Assembly: GCA_021299695.1 (NCBI GenBank)
Contig: JAJTEK010000013.1
Coordinates: 1-46,581 of the forward strand
DNA: 46,581 bases
Direction: 5' to 3'
Source: Pirellula sp.
GTDB lineage: Bacteria > Planctomycetota > Planctomycetia > Pirellulales > Pirellulaceae
The notes beneath the pieces were generated by a model that was not told the origin of the DNA, did no database searches, and saw only the letters and a list, made by a program, of their open reading frames with translations. The position numbers and the translations under genes are program-made. Positions 1-8,857 of the stretch are shown here, piece by piece. Within the stretch, counting starts at the first letter, position 1; each line of letters opens with the position of its first letter.

Positions 1-2
1 TC

Positions 3-1844
3 CAATCGGCACGCGCGTTGATGTTTGAACTTCCCGGATCGCTTGGGGCCGAACCGAGCAGTTATGGAATTCTACAGCCTGGCATCCAGGTCGATTACTT
101 TTATCCAGCTCCTGACAATGTCGCTGCTGAAACCCTCGCAGCGATGAAGCCCAACGACGGTGGCGTCGTTCCCCAGATCGTCATGAACGTCCCACAACGC
201 AAGCAAGCCGACGATTTTGCATTGCGGTTTACTGGGAATGTGATCATTCCGCAATCTGGTAAGTACACGTTTTTTGTGGCCTCGGATGACGGCTCTCGGA
301 TCTATATCGACGAAAAACTCCTGGTCAACAACGACCGCTTGCAAGGGATGACCGAACGATCCGGCACCGTCGAGCTGTCGGCCGGCCCTCACAAACTCAT
401 GGTGACCTATTTCGATAACGGTGGGGGAGACGGTTTGAGCGTCGCATGGAGCGGACCGGGTATCCAAAAGCAACCGATTCCAACCGATCGATTGACCGTC
501 GGTGGAACTGGCCAGACGCTCCATGATCTTGCGATCCGTGCAGTGATCTCGATCCCAGGCAACGAAAAAGAGAAATTCGCGGATTTGACCAAGCTCGTCA
601 AATCCGATCGTCAAAGAACGACTGCCGTCCAGGCACTGCGAACACTTCCCGATTCGAGCTGGGATCCCAAGGAACTCCCTAGCTTGGTCGATAACCTCGT
701 GGGCTACCTGAGTTCGATTCCCGCCAAGCTACGGACCAGTGGGCCAGCGACCGAAACGGTCGAGTTGGTCAAATCGCTTTCGAGTCGGTTGCCCGCAGAC
801 CTAGCGAAGGCTGTTTCGGACCGTCTCGGCAATCTCGATGTGCGAACCATCGCGATTGGAACCGTCGTTGAGAGAATGATTTATGACAAAGAGCGAATTG
901 TTCTTGAGGCCGGTAAGCCCGTTGAGTTCCGATTTGCGAATACCGACAACATGCCCCATAACTTCGTAATCGTCCAACCAGGATCGCTCGAAGAAGTCGG
1001 ATTGAGTTCCGATGCAGGGGCCCAGGAACCCGACGCTCGGGAAAGGAATTTTGTTCCCAAATCCGACAAGATTCTGCTAGCGAGCAAATTGATTGGGCCT
1101 GGGGAATCGCAAGCGATTAGCTTTGATGTACCCACCGAGCCTGGAATGTATCCCTACGTCTGCACGTATCCGGGACACTGGAGACGCATGTTCGGCGTCT
1201 TGGTCGTCGTTTCGAGCATCGAACAGTACAACAATGACCCTGAGGCTTACCTTGCGAGCAATCCACTCGAAATACGGGACGAACTGCTCAAATCCATCGG
1301 ACGAAACACCGAATGGAAAATGGAGGATTTGACTCGGGAACTTGCGGGACTCAAGCAGGGTCGATCCTATGAGGTTGGAAAGAGTCTCTTTGCGGCAGCA
1401 AGCTGTGTCGGATGCCACAAACTCGGAGGAGAAGGCAAGGAGTTTGGTCCGGACTTGAGTAAGCTCGACGATAAGAAGATGACGGCCGATTCGATCTTGA
1501 AGTCACTTCTAATGCCGTCGGCAGACATTGAGGACAAGTACCGAGCAAGGATCTTCCAGATGGACTCCGATGCGATCATCACCGGAATGGTTGTCGAAGA
1601 GACGGATCAAGAGATCAAAGTGATGGTCGATCCGTTGGCCAAGGGAGATCCAACCGTGCTGGACAAGGAGGAGATTGTCGGGCAGAAAGTCTCGTCTGTT
1701 TCGACCATGCCTCAAGGATTGCTCAACAAATTGACGAAAGAAGAGATTCTCGACTTGATGGCTTATGTTTTGGCTCGCGGGGACAAAAAGCACCCTGCGT
1801 TTCATGGGCACGAGCATGGCGACCATAACCACGGCGACCACTAG
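3..1844 (+). CDS. PA14-cupredoxin-cytochrome c secreted protein, 5' truncated
   Basis: The frame is open to the left edge, so the true start and any signal peptide lie outside the window. Visible domains in order: a PA14-like beta-sandwich (codons near 80-520, with the DDGSRIYIDEKLLVNN signature), a linker, a type-1 copper domain, and a C-terminal c-type cytochrome. Numbering residues from the TTG at 18, the copper ligands appear complete: His314 (MPHNF), then Cys382, His387 and Met391 in CTYPGHWRRM, the same spacing as azurin and auracyanin. The heme motif is CVGCH at 463-467, followed by a GPDLS segment typical of planctomycete cytochrome domains. The protein ends in a His/Asp-rich tail (HGHEHGDHNHGDH), a plausible metal-binding extension. 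Likely a periplasmic or surface electron-transfer protein, possibly passing electrons between copper and heme within one chain; PA14 suggests carbohydrate binding. The partner dehydrogenase is unknown. Confidence 0.85.
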   Translation, partial: QSARALMFELPGSLGAEPSSYGILQPGIQVDYFYPAPDNVAAETLAAMKPNDGGVVPQIVMNVPQRKQADDFALRFTGNVIIPQSGKYTFFVASDDGSRIYIDEKLLVNNDRLQGMTERSGTVELSAGPHKLMVTYFDNGGGDGLSVAWSGPGIQKQPIPTDRLTVGGTGQTLHDLAIRAVISIPGNEKEKFADLTKLVKSDRQRTTAVQALRTLPDSSWDPKELPSLVDNLVGYLSSIPAKLRTSGPATETVELVKSLSSRLPADLAKAVSDRLGNLDVRTIAIGTVVERMIYDKERIVLEAGKPVEFRFANTDNMPHNFVIVQPGSLEEVGLSSDAGAQEPDARERNFVPKSDKILLASKLIGPGESQAISFDVPTEPGMYPYVCTYPGHWRRMFGVLVVVSSIEQYNNDPEAYLASNPLEIRDELLKSIGRNTEWKMEDLTRELAGLKQGRSYEVGKSLFAAASCVGCHKLGGEGKEFGPDLSKLDDKKMTADSILKSLLMPSADIEDKYRARIFQMDSDAIITGMVVEETDQEIKVMVDPLAKGDPTVLDKEEIVGQKVSSVSTMPQGLLNKLTKEEILDLMAYVLARGDKKHPAFHGHEHGDHNHGDH

Positions 1845-1895
1845 GGTTCGAATCCAACTTAAAGCGAATCGCGAATAGATGCCTGAGCGTTGTGT

Positions 1896-3110
1896 ATGAA
1901 ACCAGGATTTCAGATCGGAGCGATCGGCGAACTGATATGGAACGTCGATAGCTCGATGGTCATAACGCTCGGTGGAGATTCGCGGGCGACGGTTTTTTCC
2001 ACCCCCAACATGATTATGTTGATGGAGCGTGCAGCGCGCGAGGCCCTGCGTCCCTATCTAGAATCTGGGGAGGAATCCGTCGGGACCGACGTCCATATCG
2101 AGCACGTCAGTGGCGCGGGAATTGGCGCCGTGGTTCGAGGTCAAGCACGAGCTACGCAGATCGACGGAAAACGAATCCATTTCGACGTGGAAGCTTGGTG
2201 TGGTGACCGCCAACTAGGTTTGGGCAAGCACACCCGTGCGCTGGTCAAACTCGAACGGCTTATCGAGAATCTGGAAAAGCAGAACCAAGAGGGGCCCAGG
2301 GCCATGCGATTGACCCCGAATGAATCCGAATTGCCAACTCTCAAAACGTTGCTTGTCGAGATAACCGGCAAGCTCGTTACGGTGACTCTGAATCGCCCTC
2401 AGTCGCTCAATGCGGTCAATGCAGAGATGACCTCTGATCTTGAAAAACTTGTCAGTTGGCTCTTAGGGCACAAGGATCAGTACCGGGTGGTGATGTTGCG
2501 AGGAGCCGGCGATGCTTTCTGTGCAGGTGATGACATCAAGGAATTACCCGGTTTTACAACGGACTTTTCCAGGGAATTGAGTCTGAGGCAAGCCGAGTTG
2601 TACTTGGCTTGGGAACGGTTACCGCAGATTGTCATCGCCCTGGTTCATGGTGATGCGATGGGTGGAGGGTGTGTCGCGGCGTACTCCGCAGACTTTCGGA
2701 TCGCATCGCATGATGCTCGTTTTGGAATGCCCGAGATCAAACTTGGGTGGCCACCTGGATATGGAATCGCTCAATTGACGCATTTGATCGGCAAAGCGCG
2801 AGCGCTTGAGATGTGTCTGCTCGGGGAACCCATCCTAGCGAATAAGGCTTTCGAATGGGGGTTGATCCATGAACTCGTACCCAGGGGCCAGTTAGCTCAA
2901 CGAGGGCAATGGTGGGCGGAACGATTGCTGAAGCTTCCGGCCGAGGCGATCCGGCAGACGAAGAAGTTGGTTCATTTGGATGAGGGTTCGCAGCCTAAAG
3001 TCGCTTATAGAGCCGACACAGAAGCTTATATACGCTGTCTGCAATTGCCCGATGCGAGCGAGGGGATAAGGGCGTTCATTGAAAAACGACCTCCAAACTT
3101 TGGTCGTTAG
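1896..3110 (+). CDS. hotdog thioesterase-like / enoyl-CoA hydratase fusion
   Basis: Two CoA-related domains in one chain of 404 residues. Residues 1 to about 130 resemble FlK-type hotdog thioesterases (VFSTPNMIMLMERAA, then VGTDVHIEHVSG). From about 150 to the end is a crotonase-fold domain, with an oxyanion-hole motif DAFCAGDDIKELP, the second loop GDAMGGGC, and MPEIKLGWPPG. The crotonase Glu in the MPE position is kept, but the other catalytic Glu (GGGCE in crotonase) is Val here, so plain hydratase chemistry is doubtful. Hydrolase or isomerase activity, as in HIBCH-like members, is an alternative. A TTG six bases upstream (1890) is also possible; I chose the ATG at 1896. No clear Shine-Dalgarno site. 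The stop codon overlaps the stop of the convergent histidine kinase by two bases. Confidence 0.85.
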   Translation: MKPGFQIGAIGELIWNVDSSMVITLGGDSRATVFSTPNMIMLMERAAREALRPYLESGEESVGTDVHIEHVSGAGIGAVVRGQARATQIDGKRIHFDVEAWCGDRQLGLGKHTRALVKLERLIENLEKQNQEGPRAMRLTPNESELPTLKTLLVEITGKLVTVTLNRPQSLNAVNAEMTSDLEKLVSWLLGHKDQYRVVMLRGAGDAFCAGDDIKELPGFTTDFSRELSLRQAELYLAWERLPQIVIALVHGDAMGGGCVAAYSADFRIASHDARFGMPEIKLGWPPGYGIAQLTHLIGKARALEMCLLGEPILANKAFEWGLIHELVPRGQLAQRGQWWAERLLKLPAEAIRQTKKLVHLDEGSQPKVAYRADTEAYIRCLQLPDASEGIRAFIEKRPPNFGR

Positions 3111-4855
3111 TCCTTACCGAATTCCATCGGCAGAACGACGCGGAATGTACTGCCTTGTCCAAGCTGGCTTGTGAGTCCGATTTCCCCTCCTAGGAGGCGA
3201 CAAAGTTCGCGGACGATCGACAGCCCAAGGCCGGTTCCGGAGTGCTCGCGGGTGAGTGCATCTTTTCCAAGTTCGCCGGACACTTGGCGAAATTTTTCGA
3301 AGATAACTTCGTGTTCGTAGGGAGCGATACCCACGCCGGTATCGGCCACAGCGACGCAGAGCGTTCCGTCCTGATTTGGCTCGGCCGAGATCGTCACCAG
3401 ACCACCCTCGGGAGTGAATTTGATCGCATTAGAGATCAGGTTCGTGAGTATCTGAGAGATTTTGCCTTGGTCCTGCATGACCCTTAGTTCTTGTACGCTT
3501 GAGTCAACCTGCAGGTCGATATTCTTATCTTCGGCCATTTTTCGAAAAAGTTCAATTTGAGCGTGGATCAAACCCAAGAGATCGAAGTTTGACGGTCGGA
3601 CTTCCATTTTCCCGGCTTCGATTTTGGCAAGATCGAGGATATCGTTGATCATTTCCAACAGGACTCTGCCTGAGTTTTGAATATTTCCGACCCAACGCCT
3701 TTGTTTGTCGGTCAACGACTCGATCCCTGCGAGCACGTCGCTAAATCCCAAAATGCTGTTCAAGGGGGTGCGCAATTCATGGCTCATATTGGCAAGAAAT
3801 TCGCCTTTGAGTCGATTCGCTTCGTAGAGTTGCAGGTTAACGCTTGCCAATTCATCGATACGCGAATCGAGTTCCTTGTTGACAGCTTGGATCTCTTTTT
3901 GGGTGGATGTGATATGACGAAGCATCCGGTTGAAGGATTCCGAAAGTTCTGTGAACTCGTCGTTGGTATCGACTTGGAATTCCAGATCGGTTTTGCCGTT
4001 GGTGATTTCGTCGGAAACGAATTTTAACTCCGAGAGTGGATTGATCACCAATCGCTTGAGGACCCAATGGATAAAGAACAGCGAGAGTGCAAGGGTCGCG
4101 ATGCCGATTGCCGAGAGGAGCGAATAGCTCCAAATTCGCCAGAATCTCGTATCGGTCGTGGGGATACGAACTTGCAAGACGCGAAAAGGATCAACCGACA
4201 TGACCGAAAGCTTTGGGAGCGAAAGAGCTTCGTTTCGGCTATGGCATTTGCGACATGATTCACGGAATTGGATCGGTTGATAGTAAAGATGGTATCCGTC
4301 GATAGGACCGACTTCTTCGAAGACGCTTTGGGTTGGACCTGCGATCAGATCCCAGTTGCTCTGCTGAGGCACTGGGTCGATAGGTTGATTGTTTTTCGAG
4401 GGAGATGGATTTTTCGCAGAATCGGATTTGGCCTGAGCTTTTGCCTTTTCTTCTAGCTCCGAGAGTTTTGCGTGTATTCTGTTGAGAACCTTAAGATCCT
4501 CGCGATCGGCCAGAGAGCCTCCGAGCGAATTATGCTCAAGACCATCATCGATGCGTAGGAGGGACGATTCGTACTGATTGCGGGATCGTTGTTGGTCGAA
4601 ATCCGATAGCTCGGACACCTGAAGATCCGATCCCTCGGTTCCTTGTTTGCTGGTCATCACCACGATGTGTTTAAACCAAACAACTTGACCTGCGTAGTCG
4701 CGAGCCGATTGTCGGATTGTCTCGCTCACGAGGCGTTCTGCGACCAGTTGGACCGCGACGGCCCCTAGAACCAATGAGAAAAGCAGAGCGAGCCCCAAAA
4801 AAAAGAGAGCTTTTTTCTCGAGTGCCCACTCTGTAAATAAGCTCTTGAACAACAC
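3107..4855 (-). CDS. membrane sensor histidine kinase with CxxCH sensory domain
   Basis: 582 residues from a GTG start. Transmembrane segments at about 17-38 and 244-266 enclose a roughly 200-residue extracytoplasmic domain that carries a heme c attachment motif, CRKCH at 201-205. Its placement just before TM2 resembles Tll0287/DUF3365-type sensors. HAMP follows (about 267-320), then a short coiled coil, HisKA with MSHELRTPLN (phospho-acceptor His359), and an HATPase with N box (NLISNAIKFTPEGG), G1 (ADTGVGIA) and G2 (GTGLGLSIV). Expected role: autophosphorylating sensor of redox state or a small ligand at the membrane. No response regulator gene is adjacent, so its partner is elsewhere. It lies 73 bp downstream of argF on the same strand; a functional link to arginine synthesis is not implied. 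Confidence 0.92.
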   Translation of the reverse strand: MLFKSLFTEWALEKKALFFLGLALLFSLVLGAVAVQLVAERLVSETIRQSARDYAGQVVWFKHIVVMTSKQGTEGSDLQVSELSDFDQQRSRNQYESSLLRIDDGLEHNSLGGSLADREDLKVLNRIHAKLSELEEKAKAQAKSDSAKNPSPSKNNQPIDPVPQQSNWDLIAGPTQSVFEEVGPIDGYHLYYQPIQFRESCRKCHSRNEALSLPKLSVMSVDPFRVLQVRIPTTDTRFWRIWSYSLLSAIGIATLALSLFFIHWVLKRLVINPLSELKFVSDEITNGKTDLEFQVDTNDEFTELSESFNRMLRHITSTQKEIQAVNKELDSRIDELASVNLQLYEANRLKGEFLANMSHELRTPLNSILGFSDVLAGIESLTDKQRRWVGNIQNSGRVLLEMINDILDLAKIEAGKMEVRPSNFDLLGLIHAQIELFRKMAEDKNIDLQVDSSVQELRVMQDQGKISQILTNLISNAIKFTPEGGLVTISAEPNQDGTLCVAVADTGVGIAPYEHEVIFEKFRQVSGELGKDALTREHSGTGLGLSIVRELCRLLGGEIGLTSQLGQGSTFRVVLPMEFGKD

Positions 4856-4928
4856 TTGGCTCCTGGCGATCCGATCCTGGATTCGACGATGCTTGCGAGC
4901 TGAGTATTGTACTCAAAGTCGTCTGTGC

Positions 4929-5879
4929 TTACAGCATCGCTCTTGCGTCTGCGGCAGAGGTGTACCCATTTTCGATCGCCAGCCAGATCAAAAGGCCTTT
5001 TTGGGCATGCAGTCGATTTCCAGCTTGTTGGAACACGAGACTATTTTTCGAATCGATCACCGCATCGGTAATTTCCATTCCGCGCCTTGCGGGCAGGCAA
5101 TGGAGGATCTTGCAATGCTCGGGAGCCATCCCCATGAGTTTGGTGTTGACCTGAAAAGGTCCGAACGCAGCTTTGCGGGCTTCATTTTCCTCTTCTTGGC
5201 CCATGCTGGTCCAAACATCGGTGTAGATAAAGTCAGCATCCTTGACCATCGAGCGAATGTCATCGCTTTGATCGAAATCCAATTGGCCCACGAGTCGAAC
5301 CTCTTCGATGAAATCGTTAGGAATTTGGTACTTTTTTGGGCAAGCGAGCCGGAATCGTAGTCCACTTATCGCTGCGGCCCGAATCAGCGATCGCACCACG
5401 TTGTTTCCATCTCCCACGAACGTCAGCTGCTTTCCTTGAAAGTTACCGCCGGTCGATTCGTCGATGGTCAAAATGTCGGCTAAGGCTTGGCATGGATGGG
5501 ATTCATCGGTCAGGCCATTGATCGTCGGTACGGCGTTGTGGCGGACGAGTTCCTCGATGGTCGCCTGGGAAAAAGCTCTGCAGACCAGGAAGTCGCAGTA
5601 CTCTCCGAGAACACGAACGAAATCGCCTATGGTCTCACGCTCGCGCCAGCCCGCATCGCCGGTCAAGTACAAAGCAGTACCTCCGAGCTGCGCCATGGCG
5701 GTTTCGAAGCTAACGCGAGTCCTCAAACTCGCCTTTTCAAACACCAGTGCACAGGTTCTGTTCTTGAGCAAGTCAGGTCGACGGCCCTGGCCCAGGAGTT
5801 TCTTGAGCTGGTGCGACCAGTCCATGATCATTTGAAATTCGTCGATTCGCAAATCGACTAGCGATCTTAAATGTCTCAT
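4929..5879 (-). CDS. argF: ornithine carbamoyltransferase
   Basis: Transfers carbamoyl from carbamoyl phosphate to ornithine to give citrulline (arginine biosynthesis, cytoplasm). 316 residues, normal for the family. The carbamoyl-phosphate loop appears as EKASLRTRVSFE (STRT in many homologues, SLRT here). FVGDGNNVVRSL and the catalytic HCLPARRG are intact; ornithine contacts lie in DVWTSMG. The frame is open far upstream, over argB, but the family N-terminus and homology begin at the ATG at 5879 (MRHLRSL). It follows argB after 14 bp, so the two are very likely co-transcribed. Confidence 0.96.
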   Translation of the reverse strand: MRHLRSLVDLRIDEFQMIMDWSHQLKKLLGQGRRPDLLKNRTCALVFEKASLRTRVSFETAMAQLGGTALYLTGDAGWRERETIGDFVRVLGEYCDFLVCRAFSQATIEELVRHNAVPTINGLTDESHPCQALADILTIDESTGGNFQGKQLTFVGDGNNVVRSLIRAAAISGLRFRLACPKKYQIPNDFIEEVRLVGQLDFDQSDDIRSMVKDADFIYTDVWTSMGQEEENEARKAAFGPFQVNTKLMGMAPEHCKILHCLPARRGMEITDAVIDSKNSLVFQQAGNRLHAQKGLLIWLAIENGYTSAADARAML

Positions 5880-5893
5880 CGTTGGATCTTTGC

Positions 5894-6805
5894 TTAGATT
5901 CGCGAGGCGGCTGTGTTGCGTTGTTGAAGGATTTCCGTTCCTACGCCAGCGGTTGTGTAGATCTCTAGCAAGAGCGAATGCCGCAACTGGCCATCGATGA
6001 TGTGAACCTTGCCAACACCCCGGTTGAGGGTCGAGAGGCAAGCCTCCACTTTGGGAATCATCCCACCACTGATGACGCCCTGCTCGATCAGCGCCTTGGC
6101 TTCCGCGGCCGTCATCGAATGGATCACACTCTTTGGATCGTCTTTGTCTCTCCTGACACCATTGACATCGCTGATGAAAATCAGCTTTTCTGCCCCTAAG
6201 GACTCCGCCACAGCCATCGCAGCGGTGTCCGCGTTGACATTGTACTTCTGGCCGTGGGGATCGATGCACATCGAGGGGATGAAGGGAATTTGTCCGGTGT
6301 AGGTAAGGCTTTCGATCGTTTGACGGTCGACCCGTGTCACTTGCCCAACGTACCCCAAGTCGATCGGGGCGCTTCCGGGTTCTTCAAGCAGCAATTTTTC
6401 GCCGAACAGAACGTTCGTTGTGCGGAAATTTAGATTCATCGCACGGCCTCCGAGACGCTCGACCTCTTCAGTCAAAAACGTATTCAACTCGTATCCTAGC
6501 GTTTGCTCAACGATTTCGAGCGTCTTGGCGTCGGTCACTCGCCGTCCCTTGACCCATACCGGTTCGATGGCTGCGGCTTCCATCGCTTTGTTGATTGAGG
6601 GGCCACCTCCATGGACAACCACCGGTCGCATACCGACAGTCTCCATAAAAATAATATCCAGAAGTGTATGTCGCATCGCGTCAGGGTTGGCCATGAGCGA
6701 ACCACCGAGTTTGATGACGGTCGTTTTTCCGCGAAAGCGCCGGATCCATCCCATCGCCTCGATCAGTACGTCGGCCTTCTGGACCGCTTGGGTTTGGTCG
6801 TCCAC
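5894..6805 (-). CDS. argB: acetylglutamate kinase
   Basis: Phosphorylates N-acetylglutamate, the second step of arginine synthesis. Amino-acid-kinase fold with VIKLGGSLM near the N-terminus, [10 protein letters not shown] for substrate binding, [17 protein letters not shown], and GMIPKVEAC near the C-terminus. I place the start at the GTG at 6805 (303 residues). An AGGA site lies 6 bases before it, and family members begin just before the [13 protein letters not shown] helix. An in-frame extension to 6967 would add 54 residues with no family resemblance. The order argB-argF on one transcript, without other arg genes, implies the remaining steps are encoded elsewhere. Confidence 0.94.
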   Translation of the reverse strand: MDDQTQAVQKADVLIEAMGWIRRFRGKTTVIKLGGSLMANPDAMRHTLLDIIFMETVGMRPVVVHGGGPSINKAMEAAAIEPVWVKGRRVTDAKTLEIVEQTLGYELNTFLTEEVERLGGRAMNLNFRTTNVLFGEKLLLEEPGSAPIDLGYVGQVTRVDRQTIESLTYTGQIPFIPSMCIDPHGQKYNVNADTAAMAVAESLGAEKLIFISDVNGVRRDKDDPKSVIHSMTAAEAKALIEQGVISGGMIPKVEACLSTLNRGVGKVHIIDGQLRHSLLLEIYTTAGVGTEILQQRNTAASRI

Positions 6806-6811
6806 GTTGGT

Positions 6812-6815
6812 TCCT
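6812..6815 (-). promoter_or_regulatory. Shine-Dalgarno site deciding the argB start
   Basis: AGGA on the minus strand, six bases before the GTG at 6805. It supports the 303-residue argB product over longer in-frame versions. Confidence 0.6.
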
Positions 6816-7027
6816 ACAATTGAGCTATAAAACAACAACGCCGACACGCTATGGCGCATCGGCGCATTCGAAATTTTTGGAGCCAATTCCTCTAAGGAAT
6901 TTAAACCGCTACTCAGGGCACCCGACGATTCGGCGGGACCAAACAAGGATTTTAGCCTCGATAGCAACCTATTTCAACTGAGACTCTCCCATCCGAGACT
7001 CTTTCAACCGAGCCGCATCGAGAGCGC

Positions 7028-8854
7028 CTAGGGCGACGGTATCAATCTTTCTAATTCCCTTGCTGCTTTCGTTACGATTGGCAAGGCCCAGTTCTCTTGA
7101 GAGTACAAGAGGCACAAGGCTCGCAGACGGATGGCCAGTTCCTGATTTGGCGAGCCGGATTGCATAACCTTCTGGTAATGATTTTCGAGTTGCGTATAGC
7201 GGATTTTGTCGGATGTCGATTCTACCTGAGAATGGAGCTCTTCATCGAGTTTCCTGGCAAAGCGGACCCAGGTTTGTTCTTTGGGGTCGAGTAATTCGAG
7301 TGGATAAGCCTCCGCAAAGGCCGCTAGTTTTGACTTTGCCATTTCGCTCTGTGTATCTTTGATATCTACGATATCTCGCAAGACCGAGACCATCGCATCT
7401 TGGCCTGGATAGCGGTTGCTGGATCGACGTTGGAGAAATCGAAGTCGCTTCAAGTATTCGATCTTTTCGGAGGCGGCGTCAAGTTCATCTAGACGCGGGT
7501 CATTTGGGTATTTATCCCTGAATGCATCGATCTGATCCTCGATATCGAGCAGTCGGGATTCATCTCCACTAGTGACCGCCGCGGCGATGGGTTCGTAGAG
7601 CCGATCGGGATTGGCGGGTTGGGAGAAGTAGAGGAATCCGGCGATGCACGCGATAAGGGCCCCGAGAATCAAAAGGATCTCTCCCCAAAACTTGCGTTTT
7701 TCGACCTCAGGCCTTGGCCCTTCGAAAATCGATACCTTAGCTCGATCTTGATCGCTTACCTCGGTAAAGGTAGTCCGTCCCGAGGTGGGTAGGCTTGAAT
7801 GAGTGTGTCTTTGGACCAGCGGTTCGCCGGATATTTGTTCTCTGGTCGCTTCGTCGGCCCGAGCGATTTCGATGCGTGTGGCGTCATGGTAAGGCGAATC
7901 GGAAAGATCAGCGATCGAGGGAAGGTCTTTGACGTCGATGCTGGTTTTTGTGGGGCTCGTATGGACATCCAGGGCCTCCGAGGGCTGCTTATCCGACCTC
8001 GATTCGAGCTGCTTGGCCTCGCGCTGTTTTAAACCTGCCCGAAGGGCTTGGAGTCGGTTCATGGTCAGGTAGGATGTCGCCGGGCGTTTGCTCGGGTCGC
8101 GGCTTAGCAAATCGTCGATCAATTTGCAGAATTCCAAGGGCACCTCGGGGGCCAATTGGTTCATGGGAATGTAGGGCCCGTATCTTATATTGAAGAGAAT
8201 CTCGGGGATGTTTTTTCCGAGGAAGGGCGCTCGGCCTGTTAGGCATGCATAACAGATCGCACCCAGTGCATACAAATCGCTTCGTGGGCTCACGGTGGCC
8301 CCATCGGCTTGCTCGGGTGGCATAAAGTCGGCTGTACCGACGGTAGCACCTGGCTGGGTCGAACCATCACCTCCGAACAATTTAGAGATACCGAAATCCA
8401 GCAGCTTGATGGTATTTTCCTGGGTGATCATCAAATTCGCTGGTTTCAAGTCGCGATGGATGATTCCAAAATCATGAGCTTGTTTGAGTGCACCTGCGAT
8501 TTGGATCGCCCAATCGAGAACGGTCTGCCAAGCGATCCTTCGTTCGAGCTTTAGCTTTTCGTGCAGATTAATCCCTTCGACAAATTCCATCGAGTAGAAG
8601 GGCAAGGAATCAACTTCGCCGATTCCGATCAGCCGGACGATGTTGGGGTGTTTGAGTCGGATGAGTGTTTGGATTTCCGATTCAAAGCGGCTATGAAACC
8701 TGGATTCTTTGGACAATTCTTCAGAGATGATCTTCACGGCAACGCGTTCGTGGTTTCTCTCGTGGATCGCCTCGTAGACGACACCCATGCCACCGCGACC
8801 GAGGAATCGAATCACTCGGTAGGGTCCTAGAAATTCCGGCAACGCACCCAACAT
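7028..8854 (-). CDS. transmembrane serine/threonine protein kinase
   Basis: 608 residues. N-terminal Hanks-type kinase domain (about 11-275) with a glycine loop GRGGMGVVYE, ATP-binding Lys41 (VAVK), catalytic HRDLKPANL (Asp135), DFG at 153-155 and a GTADFMPPEQ activation/P+1 loop. A basic and Ser/Thr-rich juxtamembrane stretch follows, then one transmembrane helix at about 389-411. The C-terminal 200 residues, predicted outside the membrane, are helical and charged with no domain I recognise; they may be TPR-like. The gene starts three bases after the stop of the ceramidase-like/cytochrome gene, with a strong AAAGGAG site inside that gene's end. The two are therefore almost certainly translated from one mRNA. 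Confidence 0.95.
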   Translation of the reverse strand: MLGALPEFLGPYRVIRFLGRGGMGVVYEAIHERNHERVAVKIISEELSKESRFHSRFESEIQTLIRLKHPNIVRLIGIGEVDSLPFYSMEFVEGINLHEKLKLERRIAWQTVLDWAIQIAGALKQAHDFGIIHRDLKPANLMITQENTIKLLDFGISKLFGGDGSTQPGATVGTADFMPPEQADGATVSPRSDLYALGAICYACLTGRAPFLGKNIPEILFNIRYGPYIPMNQLAPEVPLEFCKLIDDLLSRDPSKRPATSYLTMNRLQALRAGLKQREAKQLESRSDKQPSEALDVHTSPTKTSIDVKDLPSIADLSDSPYHDATRIEIARADEATREQISGEPLVQRHTHSSLPTSGRTTFTEVSDQDRAKVSIFEGPRPEVEKRKFWGEILLILGALIACIAGFLYFSQPANPDRLYEPIAAAVTSGDESRLLDIEDQIDAFRDKYPNDPRLDELDAASEKIEYLKRLRFLQRRSSNRYPGQDAMVSVLRDIVDIKDTQSEMAKSKLAAFAEAYPLELLDPKEQTWVRFARKLDEELHSQVESTSDKIRYTQLENHYQKVMQSGSPNQELAIRLRALCLLYSQENWALPIVTKAARELERLIPSP

Positions 8855-8857
8855 TCG

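Noticed and set aside
1830-1870. GGTTCGAATCC after the first gene, resembling a tRNA T arm
   Set aside because: Stem pairing fails after two bases, and the upstream sequence is the coding end of a His-rich tail.
5880-6269. N-terminal extension of the argF frame to 446 residues
   Set aside because: It runs over argB in another frame and is Arg/Gln/Trp/Cys-rich; family homology begins at the ATG at 5879.
6806-6967. 54-residue N-terminal extension of argB from a TTG
   Set aside because: No family resemblance, and a good ribosome site supports the GTG at 6805.
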